Below, piece after piece: positions 42,590-51,234 of a stretch of 64,000 nucleotides of DNA. The position numbers were made by a program, and so were the translations under genes. The number at the start of each line of letters is the position of its first letter. Positions within the stretch are counted from its first letter, which is position 1. A model generated the notes under the pieces. It was not told the origin of the DNA. It did no database searches and worked only from the letters and a program-made list of their open reading frames with translations. This DNA is from Oscillospiraceae bacterium (GTDB lineage: Bacteria; Bacillota; Clostridia; Oscillospirales; Oscillospiraceae), in assembly GCA_910575505.1 (NCBI GenBank), contig CAJTFK010000014.1, forward strand, positions 1 through 64,000. Reading direction: 5' to 3'.

Positions 42590-43453
42590 ATAAACAGCGA
42601 AATTTATTCGCTCCAGGAGATCGGCAGGGACGAGGAATTGCTGTCCTTCTCCGGCAGCGATGAGGAACAGGCTTGCATCGGTCACCTGCGGGGAGATTTT
42701 GCCCAGGGAACGGAGTTCTGGACCACATGGTGGGTCCACCAGGAGGAACTGGTGGACCAGGATTTCAAGGATGAGCTGGACAGCGTGGTCAATGCTCTGC
42801 GGAAGAACGGGCCTCTCAAAAACCTCAGCGCCATGCAGAGCTTCTGCTGGAAGCATAAGCAGGCCCAAATGAGCCCTGAATCCGGCAAAGATTATTACGG
42901 CTTCCGGGTGGATACCCCTAAGCGCCGCTACTATCTGCGCTTCCTGCCCCTGCGGGGAAATTACAACTTTTACATTTACTGCTATCAAACAGACAAGCTG
43001 GAGAGGGCGGCAGAGCTGCCTCCCAGGGAAGAAAGAATGAGCAAACAAACGATTAAGGTCCTTGTGGTTGAGCCGATGAAGCCCTGCGAGGAGCGGAAGG
43101 TCCCCCATGATTACAAGTCCTTGCAGGGAATCGTCGGCGGAAAAATTGAAATGGCTTCTCCTTTTACGGAGTCTGCCGCCATTATCTGCAACGCCGAGGG
43201 CAAAAACCTGAATTTGCCTTCCAACCGTCTGCTCTGCGACCGGCATGGCGACCCGTATGACGTTCTCTGCGGGACCTTCCTGATTATCGGAATAGGCGGC
43301 GAGAACTTCATTTCCCTGACGGATGAGCAGCTCCGTTCTTACAAAGCAATGTTTGATCACCACCGCCTGTATGCAATTCCCCTGGAAGCTCCCAATTCTC
43401 AGGAAAAGAATCCTGAACAAAAGAAGAAAAGAGGAAAATCCCATGAGAGATAA
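42590..43453 (+). CDS. DUF3846 protein with an N-terminal extra domain, apparent ATA start
   Basis: About 287 residues. Residues 1-145 form a domain of unknown function (EEQACIGHLRGDFAQGTEFW, GNYNFYIYCYQTDKLERAAE). From about residue 150 a DUF3846 domain follows (IKVLVVEPMKPCEERKVPHD, LCGTFLIIGIGGENFISLTD). In other elements these are usually neighbouring genes; here they are one frame, with a possible internal ATG at 43037. AGGAG at 42579-42583 points to an ATA at 42590; the first conventional start, 42638, drops conserved residues. Confidence 0.72.
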   Translation: MNSEIYSLQEIGRDEELLSFSGSDEEQACIGHLRGDFAQGTEFWTTWWVHQEELVDQDFKDELDSVVNALRKNGPLKNLSAMQSFCWKHKQAQMSPESGKDYYGFRVDTPKRRYYLRFLPLRGNYNFYIYCYQTDKLERAAELPPREERMSKQTIKVLVVEPMKPCEERKVPHDYKSLQGIVGGKIEMASPFTESAAIICNAEGKNLNLPSNRLLCDRHGDPYDVLCGTFLIIGIGGENFISLTDEQLRSYKAMFDHHRLYAIPLEAPNSQEKNPEQKKKRGKSHER

Positions 43454-44576
43454 GTACATCCTGACCGCCGAGTCGGTCACCGAAGGCCACCCGGACAAGC
43501 TCTGCGACGCCATCGCTGACCGCGTCCTGGACGCCTGTTTGAAACACGATCCCGCCGCCCGTGTGGCATGTGAGGTCATGGCCACGGCGGGAAAGATCAC
43601 CGTAGCCGGGGAAATCACCGCCCGGCAGCTGCCGGACATCCCCGCCATCGTCTGCCGGACGGTACGGGAAACCGGCTATTCCTGCGATTACGAAGTAGAG
43701 GTTATCACCCACGATCAGAGCGGCGACATCGCCGGGGCGGTGAACGGCTCCAGTGTGATGGGGGCTGGCGACCAGGGGATCATGTACGGCTTCGCCTGTA
43801 CGGAAACGCCCCAGCTCCTCCCCCTGCCCGTGGTCCTGGCCCACCGGCTGACGCTGACGCTCACCAACGCTCGCAAGTTGGGGACCATCCAGGGCCTCGG
43901 CCCGGACGGCAAGGCCCAGGTGTCCGTGGAATATCACAAAGGCAAGCCCGCCCGGATCGCCGCCGTGGTCCTCTCCTGCCAGCACGACGAGGAAAAGGAC
44001 CCGGAGGAGCTGCGGAAGGAACTCACCCGCTCCGTGATCGTCCCCGCCCTGCGGGAGCTCTACCCCGACCATGAGACGGAGGTCCTCATCAATCCCTCCG
44101 GGCGTTTCGTCCTGGGCGGCTTTGAGGCGGACACGGGCCTGACGGGCCGGAAGCTGATGGTGGACACCTACGGCGGCCTCGTCCCCCATGGAGGCGGGGC
44201 GCTGTCCGGGAAGGACGCCAGCAAGGTGGACCGGAGCGGGACCTATATGGCCCGGTATATCGCCAAGAACATCGTCGCCGCCGGGCTGGCGGAACGCTGC
44301 ACCGTTGGCCTCGCCTATGCCATCGGCAGGGCGGAGCCGGTAGCCGTGGACATTGACCTCCATGAGACCGGGCGATACCCGGAAGCAGTTCTGGAACAGG
44401 TGGTCCGGCAGGTGTTCGACCTGACTCCCGGCGGTATCATCCGGGCCCTCGGCCTGAATCAGCCTATTTTCGCTCCCTTCTGCAATTACGGGCATTTCAC
44501 CCACCAGGACGCTCCCTGGGAGCAGACGGACCGGGCCAATGCCCTGGCGGAAGCCTGTGAAAGGGAGGCACGATGA
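43443..44576 (+). CDS. metK: S-adenosylmethionine synthetase
   Basis: A 377-residue protein with TAESVTEGHPDKLCDAIADR, the ATP-binding MGAGDQGIMYGFACTETPQL, and the P-loop-like HGGGALSGKDASKVDRSGTY. All catalytic blocks are present, and the length is close to the usual 380-400. It makes S-adenosylmethionine from methionine and ATP. Being on the conjugative element beside two DNA methyltransferases, it may secure methyl donor in the new host. ATG at 43443 overlaps the previous gene by 11 bases. Confidence 0.92.
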   Translation: MRDKYILTAESVTEGHPDKLCDAIADRVLDACLKHDPAARVACEVMATAGKITVAGEITARQLPDIPAIVCRTVRETGYSCDYEVEVITHDQSGDIAGAVNGSSVMGAGDQGIMYGFACTETPQLLPLPVVLAHRLTLTLTNARKLGTIQGLGPDGKAQVSVEYHKGKPARIAAVVLSCQHDEEKDPEELRKELTRSVIVPALRELYPDHETEVLINPSGRFVLGGFEADTGLTGRKLMVDTYGGLVPHGGGALSGKDASKVDRSGTYMARYIAKNIVAAGLAERCTVGLAYAIGRAEPVAVDIDLHETGRYPEAVLEQVVRQVFDLTPGGIIRALGLNQPIFAPFCNYGHFTHQDAPWEQTDRANALAEACEREAR

Positions 44577-45211
44577 ACGGCGATACCCCTGTCAATGTAT
44601 TTGGTGTTCTGGCTTTCCCGAACGAGGCGGACGGCGGGCTGGTCCGCTTCATCGACAGCGATTACAACACTCTGTTTCATGTGCCGGACGGTGAAAATAT
44701 CATCCTCACCACCTTCGGTGATGACCGGAGAATCCTCTCCTGCCGGTACATTGACGCCACCCACGCCCGGATCGGCGGCGAAACCTTCCACATCTGCCAA
44801 TTCGCTGAAGTCCAGGAGCGGAACGGGGCTGTTTATGCTCCCGAGCATCCCAAAGAGAGTGACGTCTGCGACACCTACACCATCTACCAGATCAAGGACA
44901 CCAGAGCGGCGCCCTATGCCTTCATGCCCTACGCGCAGGCGAAAGTCAAGCTGCGGATGTCCCATTACCAGCGGGCTTACCGGGGCGTTCTGGCGCCCAA
45001 GGTCACTTTGGATGATTTATATCTCAAGCACAATCAGGACAATCGTCCCTTCGGGCAGCAAATGCATTCTCTGTCCATGAGCGATGTAATTGTGCTGAAC
45101 CGGGGCGGGGAGAAAAAAGCCTATTATGTGGACACGGTGGGCTTCCAGGAGGCAAAGCGGTTCCTGAACCCGCCGGTTCGGAAGCGGAAGCCGCCCACGC
45201 AGGAGCGCTGA
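44573..45211 (+). CDS. YodL-domain protein
   Basis: A 212-residue protein. The C-terminal half has the YodL pattern (CDTYTIYQIKDTRAAPYAFM, HSLSMSDVIVLNRGGEKKAY, YVDTVGFQEAKRFL). The N-terminal part (GGLVRFIDSDYNTLFHVPDG) is a separate small beta domain. YodL domains occur in large polyvalent proteins of conjugative elements and phages; function unknown. It overlaps metK by 4 bases. Confidence 0.78.
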   Translation: MNGDTPVNVFGVLAFPNEADGGLVRFIDSDYNTLFHVPDGENIILTTFGDDRRILSCRYIDATHARIGGETFHICQFAEVQERNGAVYAPEHPKESDVCDTYTIYQIKDTRAAPYAFMPYAQAKVKLRMSHYQRAYRGVLAPKVTLDDLYLKHNQDNRPFGQQMHSLSMSDVIVLNRGGEKKAYYVDTVGFQEAKRFLNPPVRKRKPPTQER

Positions 45212-45212
45212 T

Positions 45213-45962
45213 ATGGAACGGTCCAGATTTATTGCCTCCTGTTCCTTTGGGAAGGATTCCATGGCAACCGTACTGCTGGCCAAGGCCCACGGGGAACCGC
45301 TGGACGAGGCGGTATACTGCGAAGTCATGTTTGACAAGGACATCTCCGGCGAAGTGCCGGAGCATCGGGACTTCATCTACGAAACCGCCATCCCCGCCCT
45401 GGAGCGGATGGGTGTCAAGGTAATCGTCCTCCGCTCTCTCAAAACCTATGTAGAACTGTTCACCGGGCGTGTCACCCGAGGACAGCGAAAGGGCATGGTC
45501 CGCTCCTTCCCCCTGTGCGGGAAATGCTATGTCCAGCGGGACTGCAAGGTCCGTCCCATTGAGCGGTACCGGAAAACCCTGCCGTCCAATACCGTGCCCT
45601 ATGTTGGCATCGCTCAGGATGAGCAGGACCGGCTGCTGCGGCTGAAGGGCGGCAGCCAGATTTCTCTATTGGAAAAATATAAGTTCACAGAAAAAGACGC
45701 ATGGGAGTTCTGCCGGAAGGCGGGACTCCTTTCGCCTGTCTACGCTTTTACGGACCGGGGCGGGTGCTGGTTCTGCCCCAACGCCAAGCTGCCGGAGCTT
45801 CGCCACCTCTATGACCACCACCCGGACCTGTGGGCCAGGATGCTGGAACTCCAGGCCATCCCCGGCAAAGCGACGGAGAAGTTCAACCGGACTCAGCGGT
45901 TTTCGGATATCGACGCCATCTTCCGGCAGGAGGATCAGGAGTCGTTCCGGGAGGCTGCATAA
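45213..45962 (+). CDS. PAPS-reductase-like ATP-pyrophosphatase family protein (first copy)
   Basis: A 249-residue protein with the PP-loop SCSFGKDSMATVLLAKAHGE at the N-terminus. Two cysteine pairs (CGKCYVQRDC near 108, GGCWFCPNA near 185) could hold a metal cluster. The PAPS reductase fold activates substrates with ATP, often in sulfur chemistry. Mobile-element members are of unknown role; DNA or tRNA modification is a possibility. A second, divergent copy is at 55389. Confidence 0.82.
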   Translation: MERSRFIASCSFGKDSMATVLLAKAHGEPLDEAVYCEVMFDKDISGEVPEHRDFIYETAIPALERMGVKVIVLRSLKTYVELFTGRVTRGQRKGMVRSFPLCGKCYVQRDCKVRPIERYRKTLPSNTVPYVGIAQDEQDRLLRLKGGSQISLLEKYKFTEKDAWEFCRKAGLLSPVYAFTDRGGCWFCPNAKLPELRHLYDHHPDLWARMLELQAIPGKATEKFNRTQRFSDIDAIFRQEDQESFREAA

Positions 45963-45980
45963 CAAATGAAGGAGGACCGC

Positions 45981-46235
45981 ATGAGTAAATACCAAGAGTT
46001 TGATTCGAAAATTTTTGACATAACCCAAATTATGCTTGACTGCTCTCTCACCGAAGGGCAGAAAAGCGAGCTGCTGAAGATCTCCGGGGAGATCGACGCC
46101 GCCTACCGGGAGGGCAGCCTGAGCGACGCTGAGCGGAGGCGGCTCCGGGCGGACATGGCGGACTGCGGACTGCCCCTGAACCCTGTGAAACCGGCGAAAA
46201 CGCCCAGGAAGAAAGTAAAGGGCCGAGGGCGGTAA
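45981..46235 (+). CDS. Small hypothetical protein
   Basis: An 84-residue protein starting MSKYQEFDSKIFDITQIMLD, mostly helical and with a basic end (KTPRKKVKGRGR). The ATG at 45981 follows AAGGAGG. No family is recognised. Confidence 0.65.
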   Translation: MSKYQEFDSKIFDITQIMLDCSLTEGQKSELLKISGEIDAAYREGSLSDAERRRLRADMADCGLPLNPVKPAKTPRKKVKGRGR

Positions 46236-46242
46236 GTGCCTG

Positions 46243-47025
46243 ATGGTAAAAGAAGAATTTGAACGGCAGATCGCCCACGCTGTCCCCCGCCCGGATGCCA
46301 AAGCCACGGGGGCGTGGTATTCCTACGGCCTGGATATGTGCGACGAGTTCTCCCACAGCTTTTTAGAGAAGATGGTCACGGCCTTCGGCTTCCTTGCGAA
46401 CAATTTCAGCCCGGAGGCGGTGCAGGCCGTATATGACTCCATCTCCTGTGCCACACTCCTGCCCTCCGAAATGGTTGCCGCCGCTGTTCATATGCAGAAC
46501 GGTTCTATCGCCCAGCAAATCGCCGCGCTGGCAGATCAGGGCTGCCTGATGTGCTTCCACACGCCGGGATCAGCGGACGAGAACAGCCCCCTGGCCCTGC
46601 TTACGGTCCAGGAGGGTAATAAATTGAAAACCTTCTACACCGTGGACTTCGGCTGCTTCCATCCGGAAATGGCCCTGCTGCGGGCCAGAAACTTTGCCAG
46701 GGAACACGCTGTCCCTGTGATCAATGCTGTCTCGCTGCTGTGGAACGACAAGAGTACCTGCCCCGCCAAGGCGGACGATTCCTCCCACCGGCTGTTTATG
46801 GGAAACGACCCGGAGATGACCCAGGCCATGACTGCCATATTCAAAACCTGTCCCGCCGTCGCCGCCCAAATCACCTTTGAAGTGGAGAAAAACCGTGTTC
46901 AGGTAGAATACAACCCCCTCTGGCGGGAGCTGGCGGAACGGCGGTTTGCGGAGGCGTTCCGCCAGAGCAAGCCGCTTCGCCGGGAAAAGGGCTCCAAAAG
47001 GAGGGAAAAGCCAAAGGACAGGTAG
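46243..47025 (+). CDS. Hypothetical protein, 260 residues
   Basis: It contains FLEKMVTAFGFLANNFSPEA, a central block CLMCFHTPGSADENSPLALL and FYTVDFGCFHPEMALLRARN, and a basic C-terminus (LRREKGSKRREKPKDR). No signal peptide or membrane segment is seen. I do not recognise the family. It is followed by a 130-base gap before the next gene, which has AT-rich sequence but no convincing promoter. Confidence 0.65.
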   Translation: MVKEEFERQIAHAVPRPDAKATGAWYSYGLDMCDEFSHSFLEKMVTAFGFLANNFSPEAVQAVYDSISCATLLPSEMVAAAVHMQNGSIAQQIAALADQGCLMCFHTPGSADENSPLALLTVQEGNKLKTFYTVDFGCFHPEMALLRARNFAREHAVPVINAVSLLWNDKSTCPAKADDSSHRLFMGNDPEMTQAMTAIFKTCPAVAAQITFEVEKNRVQVEYNPLWRELAERRFAEAFRQSKPLRREKGSKRREKPKDR

Positions 47026-47155
47026 TCTGCCCCCTGTCGCTTTCTCCGGGTTTCCACCTGTTTCTTTGTTGAATATCGTGATAGCCTTTTCACCATAAAA
47101 ATAGTACTGTTTGGGGCTGACCCAAAGCACAATTTTTACAGAGGAGTTGATGTAA

Positions 47156-47782
47156 ACGAGCAGTAAAAAATATGAGATCACGGACATCGCCCATGAGAAG
47201 TACCCCTTCCTCCACCGCATCCGCGCCCTGCGGGACGTGGGCATTGAGGTGCGGGCCGGGGACCTGGGCGGCTTCGTGGAGGGGGAGCACAACCTTTCCC
47301 AGGAGCAGGAGGACGCCTCCTGGATCTTCGGCGACGCCATCGCCGCCGGGAGCGCCTCTGTGGACAAGGATTCCTGCCTGCGGGATGAAGCCGTCGCCTG
47401 TGACCAGGCGTATGTAACGCAGCGGAGCACGTTGTCCGGCCACGCCAGGGCGGAGGACGCCGCGTACATTCGGGGCGCGGTTCTCAGTGAGTCTGCCAGG
47501 GCAGCCGGCACCGCCATGCTCCTTGATGCTAAGGACAAAGGGAAATTCCCAAAGCTCAGCGGGCAATCCGTCGTCTACGGCACGGTGGCGGGCGCTGTGG
47601 TGGTTACCGGAACCGCGGTGATCCTCTGGGAGGAAAAAATCCGCAACAACACACAAGATGCGCTGATCCTTGACGGCCTGAGCCGCTCCATCATTCCGGG
47701 ACCATCCAGGGATGAGCTGAAACCCCGCCGGAGCGCTGAGAAACGGGAGAAACAGCCCAAGAATAAGGGGATGGACCGATGA
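47156..47782 (+). CDS. Left-handed beta-helix-like protein, apparent ACG start
   Basis: About 208 residues. The N-terminal block KYEITDIAHEKYPFLHRIRA and AGDLGGFVEGEHNLSQEQED is typical of phage/element proteins that continue with hexapeptide turns; here WIFGDAIAAGSASVDKDSCL and SGHARAEDAAYIRGAVLSES fit a short beta-helix. GAGGAG at 47141-47146 points at an ACG at 47156, directly before the conserved SSKKYEI. The first conventional start (a GTG near 47237) would lose the N-terminal block. Function unknown. Confidence 0.65.
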   Translation, partial: TSSKKYEITDIAHEKYPFLHRIRALRDVGIEVRAGDLGGFVEGEHNLSQEQEDASWIFGDAIAAGSASVDKDSCLRDEAVACDQAYVTQRSTLSGHARAEDAAYIRGAVLSESARAAGTAMLLDAKDKGKFPKLSGQSVVYGTVAGAVVVTGTAVILWEEKIRNNTQDALILDGLSRSIIPGPSRDELKPRRSAEKREKQPKNKGMDR

Positions 47783-48561
47783 ACTTTTTCGAGGGAGAAC
47801 TGCGGGAATTATTTGGGGATGGACAGACCATTTCGGACCCAAATTTCACGGGCAAGATTTGCCTGGGAACGCTGGGGAAAGAGCTGCGGGTCCGGGCGGA
47901 GTTCGTCACCACTGGGGTCATGGATCATTACGACGCGATGAAGCTCACGGTGCTGAACCGCTCCGGCGGATCCGTGGATACCCTGCTTCTGAGATTCCGG
48001 GATATCTGGGGCAGGAAGCCCGTTCCCAGAAACCCTAATTTTGCAAACGGCGTTATACCGCATATTTGGACCTGCAACGGCCAGACGGAGTGGTATGCCT
48101 GGGTCCCCACCCAGGCGGACCGGGAACAGCTTGTCCGGCAGGTCCGGCAGTATCTGGAGCCGTTCCGGGAGAGGCCGCCTCAGCCTGTTCACAGCAGCCC
48201 AAAGCTGGTGTACATCTGCGCCCCGCTCCGGGGGGATGTGATCGGCAGCATTGAGTTCGCCCGGCAGAAGGCCCAGGAGGTATTTCAATCCGGCAGCATC
48301 CCTGTCTGCCCCCACATTACGCTTCCTTCCAACGCCGATCCGGCCTGTTCCGTTCAGGACGAGGCGGCGCGGGAGATGGGCCTGCAGCTGGTGGAGTCCT
48401 GCCAGCAGCTCAATGTCTACGGCTCCACAATCACCGAGGGGATGCGGGCGGAAATCCACCGCGCCCAGGAGCGGGGAATTCCTGTCGTTTATGAACAGGA
48501 ACCTGTCCGGCAAGTCCGGCCCCGCAAGCAGCCTGTTCGAAAGGCGGGCCGTGACAGATGA
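47779..48561 (+). CDS. Protein with C-terminal DUF4406 / nucleoside deoxyribosyltransferase-like domain
   Basis: A 260-residue protein. Residues 1-135 form an unknown domain (LGTLGKELRVRAEFVTTGVM). Residues 145-245 are DUF4406-like (LVYICAPLRGDVIGSIEFAR, VCPHITLPSN, QLNVYGSTITEGMRAEIHRA, QERGIPVVY). Such domains belong to the nucleoside 2-deoxyribosyltransferase/SLOG superfamily and may act on nucleotides. The tail is basic. The 4-base overlaps at both ends place it in the operon. Confidence 0.75.
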   Translation: MNFFEGELRELFGDGQTISDPNFTGKICLGTLGKELRVRAEFVTTGVMDHYDAMKLTVLNRSGGSVDTLLLRFRDIWGRKPVPRNPNFANGVIPHIWTCNGQTEWYAWVPTQADREQLVRQVRQYLEPFRERPPQPVHSSPKLVYICAPLRGDVIGSIEFARQKAQEVFQSGSIPVCPHITLPSNADPACSVQDEAAREMGLQLVESCQQLNVYGSTITEGMRAEIHRAQERGIPVVYEQEPVRQVRPRKQPVRKAGRDR

Positions 48562-49172
48562 GTCAAGATCGAAGTGAGCTTTTGCAGGCGAGATTGGACC
48601 AAAACTACCGGGACTATCTCGCCCAGCTTCGGGAAAAACCCTTTGATGAGATCATTAAACTGGCCCCGGAGATTACCGCCGCCCAGCAGCTCTGCGGGGA
48701 GCTGCTGAATGCCTGTGATGACGATGACATGGAATTTCTGCTCCAATTCGATGACCCGCTGGAGGTTGTGCGGGGCTGTTGGGAATCCGAGATCACAGGA
48801 TACAGCCACAAGGGCGAAATGGGCCATATGCTGTGGGAAATCCAGGACAGGGTGCTGTACGAAAAAGAGCCGCTTGCCCAACCTTCGGAGAAGGCGCTCC
48901 CTTCTCCTGTCACGCCGGATAACCCCGCTAAGCCCAAGATTCCGCTTGCCTATCCGGGCGAGGATGTTTACTCTGTCCTGCGCCGTGCCATCAAGACGCT
49001 GAAGGAGATCGGACAGCAGCAGGAAGCAGCGGCAATGGCGTTTCTGGTATTCAGCGCCAAGAACCCAAAAGACGCTTTGACGGTCCTCTCCAATTATGTG
49101 GAAGTCGAACCGCCGCACACTCCAAAAGGAAAAAACAAACCGGGAAAGAGGAAAGACGAACATGAGCGATAA
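48558..49172 (+). CDS. DUF3848-like protein
   Basis: A 204-residue protein. The N-terminal half (LQARLDQNYRDYLAQLREKP, DDDMEFLLQFDDPLEVVRGC) resembles DUF3848 of Tn1549-like elements. A proline-rich linker follows, then a helical C-terminus (SVLRRAIKTLKEIGQQQEAA). Function unknown. The family label is from memory and tentative. Confidence 0.6.
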   Translation: MSQDRSELLQARLDQNYRDYLAQLREKPFDEIIKLAPEITAAQQLCGELLNACDDDDMEFLLQFDDPLEVVRGCWESEITGYSHKGEMGHMLWEIQDRVLYEKEPLAQPSEKALPSPVTPDNPAKPKIPLAYPGEDVYSVLRRAIKTLKEIGQQQEAAAMAFLVFSAKNPKDALTVLSNYVEVEPPHTPKGKNKPGKRKDEHER

Positions 49173-49761
49173 CGTTGTAAAACAGATTGCCGCAGAAGAC
49201 CTGCGGCACATGAACAATCAGGAGGGCCTCATCCTGCAGGGCTGCGGAGGGGACCTCCGAGAGTGGCTGGACGGAATCAATGACCAGCTCGCCGAGGCTG
49301 GTATCCTGCTGGACGGCAGCCGCTTCAAGAGCGTCTCCGTCTTTCAGCAGGGCGGTCTGACGAACCTGCTGTTCCCCTTCGAGGGTGTCAAGCTGGATAT
49401 GGGTAAGCTGGCCATGTGGCGGCTCCAGACCCACGGCCAGTTCGGCGGCACATGGCTCTCCGACTACGTCCCCAACCGGCTGGGCGGCTTCATCCAGACA
49501 CCGCCTCTGCAGAAGCCGAAGATGGAGCTGATGGGCCATGACAGCAACATTTTCTCCATTATGGGCCGTGCATCCTTCTTGCTGCAGATGGCGGGAATGA
49601 ACGCCAAAAACAAGGAGATGGTGGATCGCGTCACCTCCTGCAAGGACTACGACAAAGCCCTCAATATCATCAGCGAATATGTGGATACAGAGCTGTCCGC
49701 GCCCTCTATTGAACCTAAAAAATCTCAGAAAAAGAAAGGAAAACCTGCCTATGAACGATAA
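49162..49761 (+). CDS. Conserved backbone protein of unknown function
   Basis: A 199-residue protein starting MSDNVVKQIAAEDLRHMNNQ, with EGLILQGCGGDLREWLDGIN and LLFPFEGVKLDMGKLAMWRL followed by GGTWLSDYVPNRLGGF. I recall this pattern as common between DUF3848 and methyltransferase genes in such elements, but no activity is known. It overlaps both neighbours by about 11 bases. Confidence 0.7.
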   Translation: MSDNVVKQIAAEDLRHMNNQEGLILQGCGGDLREWLDGINDQLAEAGILLDGSRFKSVSVFQQGGLTNLLFPFEGVKLDMGKLAMWRLQTHGQFGGTWLSDYVPNRLGGFIQTPPLQKPKMELMGHDSNIFSIMGRASFLLQMAGMNAKNKEMVDRVTSCKDYDKALNIISEYVDTELSAPSIEPKKSQKKKGKPAYER

Positions 49762-50473
49762 GTGGACCATCCTCCACGGCGACGCCCTGAAGCTGCTGGG
49801 AGACTTCTCCCCCGGCGCCTTCGACGCCGTCATCACCGACCCGCCCTACGCCTCCGGAGGCCGGACCCAGGGCGAGAAAAACAAATCTACCATCAAGAAG
49901 TATTCCAGTATGGGCGACGCCGCGCCCCCGCCCTTCGAGGGGGATGCCAAGGACCAGCGGTCCTGGACCCGCTGGACGGCGGAGTGGCTGGCGGACGCCC
50001 GGAAGCTGTGTAAGCCCGGAGCGCCGGTGTGCATGTTCATCGACTGGCGGCAGCTCCCCGCCGCTTCCGACGCCCTCCAGTGGGCGGGCTGGATCTGGCG
50101 GGGCACCGCTGTCTGGGACAAAGGCAACTCCCGTCCCCAGAAGGGCCGCTTCCGCCAGCAGGCGGAGTATATCGTCTGGGGCTCCAACGGGGATATGCCC
50201 ATCAGCCGCCCGGTGCCCTGTCTGCCGGGGGTGTTCAAGTACGGCAATCCCCAGAACCGCATCCACCTGACGGAGAAGCCCCTCCAGCTCATGCGGGACA
50301 TTGTGAAGATCACCGAGCCGGGCGGGCACATCCTGGACCCCTTCGCCGGGTCCGGCACCACCGTCCTGGCCGCCGTGCTGGAGGGCTATACCGCCACCGG
50401 CATCGAGGTGACGGACGAGTACGCCCGCCTCGCCAGGAAGCGGATTGCACGGGAGCTGGAACAGGCGGCGTGA
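49751..50473 (+). CDS. Site-specific DNA methyltransferase (N6-adenine/N4-cytosine)
   Basis: A 240-residue protein with the catalytic DPPYASGG motif near residue 30 and the S-adenosylmethionine site DPFAGSGTTVLAAVLEGY near residue 197. The order (catalytic motif first) is that of the beta class, often of DpnA or phage type. The target site cannot be told. No endonuclease partner is seen, so it is an orphan enzyme, perhaps antirestriction. Confidence 0.9.
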   Translation: MNDKWTILHGDALKLLGDFSPGAFDAVITDPPYASGGRTQGEKNKSTIKKYSSMGDAAPPPFEGDAKDQRSWTRWTAEWLADARKLCKPGAPVCMFIDWRQLPAASDALQWAGWIWRGTAVWDKGNSRPQKGRFRQQAEYIVWGSNGDMPISRPVPCLPGVFKYGNPQNRIHLTEKPLQLMRDIVKITEPGGHILDPFAGSGTTVLAAVLEGYTATGIEVTDEYARLARKRIARELEQAA

Positions 50474-50494
50474 CGGACTGTTTCCCTTTTCCCT

Positions 50495-50542
50495 TTGCTG
50501 ATTCACACCGCGGGTGGTACAATAAGGGCAAAGGATGTGAAT
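50495..50542 (+). promoter_or_regulatory. Promoter and flanking operator arms of the VbhA gene
   Basis: -35 TTGCTG (50495-50500), 17 bases, -10 TACAAT (50518-50523). The arms ATTCACA (50501-50507) and TGTGAAT (50536-50542) are perfect inverted repeats around the -10. This fits autoregulation, as in many toxin-antitoxin loci. Confidence 0.6.
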
Positions 50543-50545
50543 GCC

Positions 50546-50749
50546 ATGGATCAGCAGACAAGAAGCCGCAGAGTCGCGGCGGTAAAAGCAGCGGACGCCA
50601 TCAATGCCATTGAGGGCGCTCCCGTTTCCGGTTACGCCCGCCGCCTCTCCGCCCTTTGGGCCAGAGGGGAGATCACCGGAGAGGAAATGAAGTCCGCTTT
50701 GATGACCTACTATCGCAAAATGGCCTTGGAGGAGCGGAGGCATGGCTGA
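50546..50749 (+). CDS. VbhA-family antitoxin
   Basis: A 67-residue protein with AVKAADAINAIEGAPVSGYA and LWARGEITGEEMKSALMTYY, the VbhA pattern. VbhA-type antitoxins block Fic AMP-transferases through an inhibitory helix with an (S/T)xxxE(G/N) motif; here NAIEG lies in such a helix, but the Ser/Thr is not clear. It overlaps a 13-codon remnant of its normal partner fic gene. An upstream in-frame start at 50495 lies in the promoter. Confidence 0.8.
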   Translation: MDQQTRSRRVAAVKAADAINAIEGAPVSGYARRLSALWARGEITGEEMKSALMTYYRKMALEERRHG

Positions 50750-50783
50750 CCTCTATTTATATGACGATGTGGGAGAACGCTGA
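50742..50783 (+). pseudogene. Remnant of a Fic-family toxin gene (first 13 codons)
   Basis: Just where a fic gene follows vbhA in related elements, an ATG (overlapping the antitoxin end, after GGAGG) opens MADLYLYDDVGER and then stops. The first eleven residues look like a Fic protein start (xxDxYLYxDxxV). No Fic motif HPFxxGNG is found downstream, so the toxin gene is deleted. Confidence 0.55.
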
Positions 50784-50931
50784 ACCAGCAGCTCAAATCA
50801 ATACCTAAATGCCAATGGGGCAGGGTGTCTGTAAGGATGCTCTGCTCCATTTTTGCTGTCTGCCGATTCTTCTGGATATGGCCGGCAAGATACGGTATGA
50901 TGTGGGCTACCAAGTAAAAGGAGGTATCAAA

Positions 50932-51234
50932 ATGAACGTGAAAATTTCCTTTGACAAGGCCGCGGTGGAGCAGCGGGGCCTCACACTGGAGCATGCGCGG
51001 CAGAGCGTCAAGAGCCTGTTCGCCGTCCATGAGCTGCCCTGCGTCTCCGACGGCGAGGTCCTGGTCTTCCGGGACAAGGGCCACGGCGATGACTTCGCCA
51101 CCATGTGGGACGTGATCCTGTCCCTGCTGCGGGCGGACTGGTTCCGGGAGTGCGCCGCCTCCTGCGTCTGGGAGGATGAGAACGGCGAGGAGGATGTGCT
51201 TGCTCAGGCCGGGAAGGTGCGTGAGGAACCATGA
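50932..51234 (+). CDS. Hypothetical 100-residue protein
   Basis: It starts MNVKISFDKAAVEQRGLTLE and contains SDGEVLVFRDKGHGDDFATM. It is acidic and compact. A possible promoter (TGGATA, 17 bases, TATGAT at 50896-50901) and a good AGGAGG precede the ATG. No family is recognised; it sits in the scar left by the fic deletion or just after it. Confidence 0.65.
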   Translation: MNVKISFDKAAVEQRGLTLEHARQSVKSLFAVHELPCVSDGEVLVFRDKGHGDDFATMWDVILSLLRADWFRECAASCVWEDENGEEDVLAQAGKVREEP

